DNA from: an uncultured Pelagibacteraceae bacterium
GTDB lineage: Bacteria > Pseudomonadota > Alphaproteobacteria > Pelagibacterales > Pelagibacteraceae
DNA: 56,390 nucleotides
NCBI GenBank assembly: GCA_902524955.1
Contig: CABZEY010000002.1
Coordinates: 1 to 56,390, forward strand
Direction: 5' to 3'
The notes under the pieces were generated by a model. That model had not been told where the DNA came from. It saw nothing but the letters and a program-made list of their open reading frames with translations, and did not search any database. Shown piece after piece: positions 55,681 to 56,390 of the stretch. A program made the translations under genes and the position numbers. Within the stretch, counting starts at the first letter, position 1, and each line of letters starts with the position of its first letter.

Positions 55681-56094
55681 TTATCTTTTAGAAAACTGGA
55701 ACTTTCTTCGTGCTTTCCTTTGTCCAGGTTTTTTACGTTCAACCGTTCGTGAATCTCTTGTTAACATTTTGTTTTTTTTTATAATTTTTCTAGTATCTGG
55801 CGATGAACTCACTAATGCCTTAGAAATACCGTGTGTTACAGCTCCTGCTTGACCGCTCATACCCCCGCCTTTAACAGTGCATACAATATCGAAAATGTCC
55901 TTCGATTTTGTAATTGTTAACGGTTTTTCAATTGCTAATTGATGAATAGGTCTTTTAAAATATTGAGAATAAACTTTTCCATTAACAAAAATTTTTCCTG
56001 AACCCTTCAACATCCAAACTCTTGCAACTGCATCTTTTCTTTTGCCCGTAGCATAGACAGCATCTTTTGATATTTTAATTACTTCTGTACTCAT
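55681..56094 (-). CDS. rpsI: 30S ribosomal protein S9
   Basis: A 137-residue protein with YATGKRKDAVARVWMLKGSG, the central VKGGGMSGQAGAVTHGISKA and the basic tail ending RRKFQFSKR, whose last Lys-Arg reaches the P-site tRNA. It starts 1 bp after the rplM stop, the universal L13-S9 pair. Confidence 0.98.
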   Translation of the reverse strand: MSTEVIKISKDAVYATGKRKDAVARVWMLKGSGKIFVNGKVYSQYFKRPIHQLAIEKPLTITKSKDIFDIVCTVKGGGMSGQAGAVTHGISKALVSSSPDTRKIIKKNKMLTRDSRTVERKKPGQRKARRKFQFSKR

Positions 56095-56095
56095 A

Positions 56096-56390
56096 CTAGT
56101 TAGTTCTCACGTTCTTTTTATTTATTTTTCCGAATTCAATATTCTTTATTTTTTGTGCCTCATGAGGATGCTTTTCTTTTGTATAAATTTTTAATTTTGT
56201 AAGTTGTTTTTTTGATAGTGGACCTCTTGGCAACATTCTTTTAACTGCCAGTTTCAATATCTCCTCTGGCTTATTCTTATCAGCAAAATTACTTGGCGTT
56301 CTCTCTTTTATACCACCAGGCCAACCAGTATGTTTATAATATTTTTTTTCTGTAAATTTTTTTCCCGTAAACTTTATCTTTTCAACATTT
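56096..56390 (-). CDS. rplM: 50S ribosomal protein L13 (5' part cut by the window edge)
   Basis: The frame is open from the right edge to TAG at 56098-56096 and covers the last 98 residues. It starts NVEKIKFTGKKFTEKKYYKH, then TGWPGGIKERTP, AVKRMLPRGPLSKKQLTKLK and HPHEAQKI, all L13 signatures. The N-terminus and promoter are outside the window. rpsI follows after one base. Confidence 0.97.
   Translation of the reverse strand, partial: NVEKIKFTGKKFTEKKYYKHTGWPGGIKERTPSNFADKNKPEEILKLAVKRMLPRGPLSKKQLTKLKIYTKEKHPHEAQKIKNIEFGKINKKNVRTN

Overview
The window is a gene-dense, very AT-rich chromosomal segment of an alphaproteobacterium that looks like a SAR11 (Pelagibacterales, Candidatus Pelagibacter-like) marine bacterium. 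The grounds are lysine/asparagine/isoleucine-rich proteins, intergenic gaps that are often zero or negative, many ATGA and TAATG start/stop overlaps, and several gene orders typical of alphaproteobacteria: dgt-argS-(SPOR slot)-nagZ-scpA-scpB-tatABC-serS, rlpA-dacA-tmk-holB-metG-tatD, erpA-xthA, and rplM-rpsI-argC. The assignment comes from protein resemblance and gene order, not from a database search.

Layout. 1-3320 (minus) is photolyase, FAD oxidoreductase and a DUF1365 gene cut by the left edge. 3445-10701 holds an XRE regulator, tRNA-Asn, tRNA-Cys, valS-ilvD-manC and the opposing erpA-xthA pair. 10716-18526 is one long forward operon from dgt to serS, combining dNTP turnover, Arg and Ser charging, cell-wall recycling, chromosome condensation (ScpAB) and the complete Tat translocase. 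18527-25100 holds tRNA-Ser and a forward operon for murein turnover (mltB, an RlpA-like protein, dacA), tmk, holB, metG and tatD. 25113-28585 looks like an accessory insertion: a double glycosyltransferase, a tyrosine recombinase on the other strand and 465 bp with only tiny ORFs. 28586-30365 has DUF502, a Tat-lipoprotein M48 peptidase, a tiny zinc ribbon and tRNA-Lys. 30424-35600 (minus) is ssb-gyrA-coaD-ppi-tgt. 35683-43699 has uvrA and recG facing sdhE-yajC-secD-secF. 43696-46944 has an SbmA/BacA-like transporter, an NDUFS4-like subunit, tRNA-Pro, nhaA, a periplasmic glutathione peroxidase and a tiny membrane ORF. 46951-49231 is a divergent pair of a circularly permuted ATP-grasp enzyme and an Anbu proteasome-like protease. 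49312-50502 holds three orphan minus-strand genes with a Fur-like box. 50519-56390 (minus) is tRNA-Glu and rplM-rpsI-argC-hom-glpX-recJ.

The most noteworthy signals are: a 10-7-10 bp perfect palindrome sitting on the promoter and ribosome-binding region of the tyrosine recombinase, with a consensus TTGACA -35; the Anbu/ATP-grasp pair without its usual alpha-E and transglutaminase partners; a previously unannotatable zinc-ribbon gene with a near-perfect 7-1-7 Fur-like box; loss of zinc-binding cysteines in Tgt and UvrA; a stripped RlpA-like lipoprotein that carries the SPOR domain missing from the argS-nagZ slot; and four convergent gene pairs that share a single TTAA or CTAA tetranucleotide as both stop codons.
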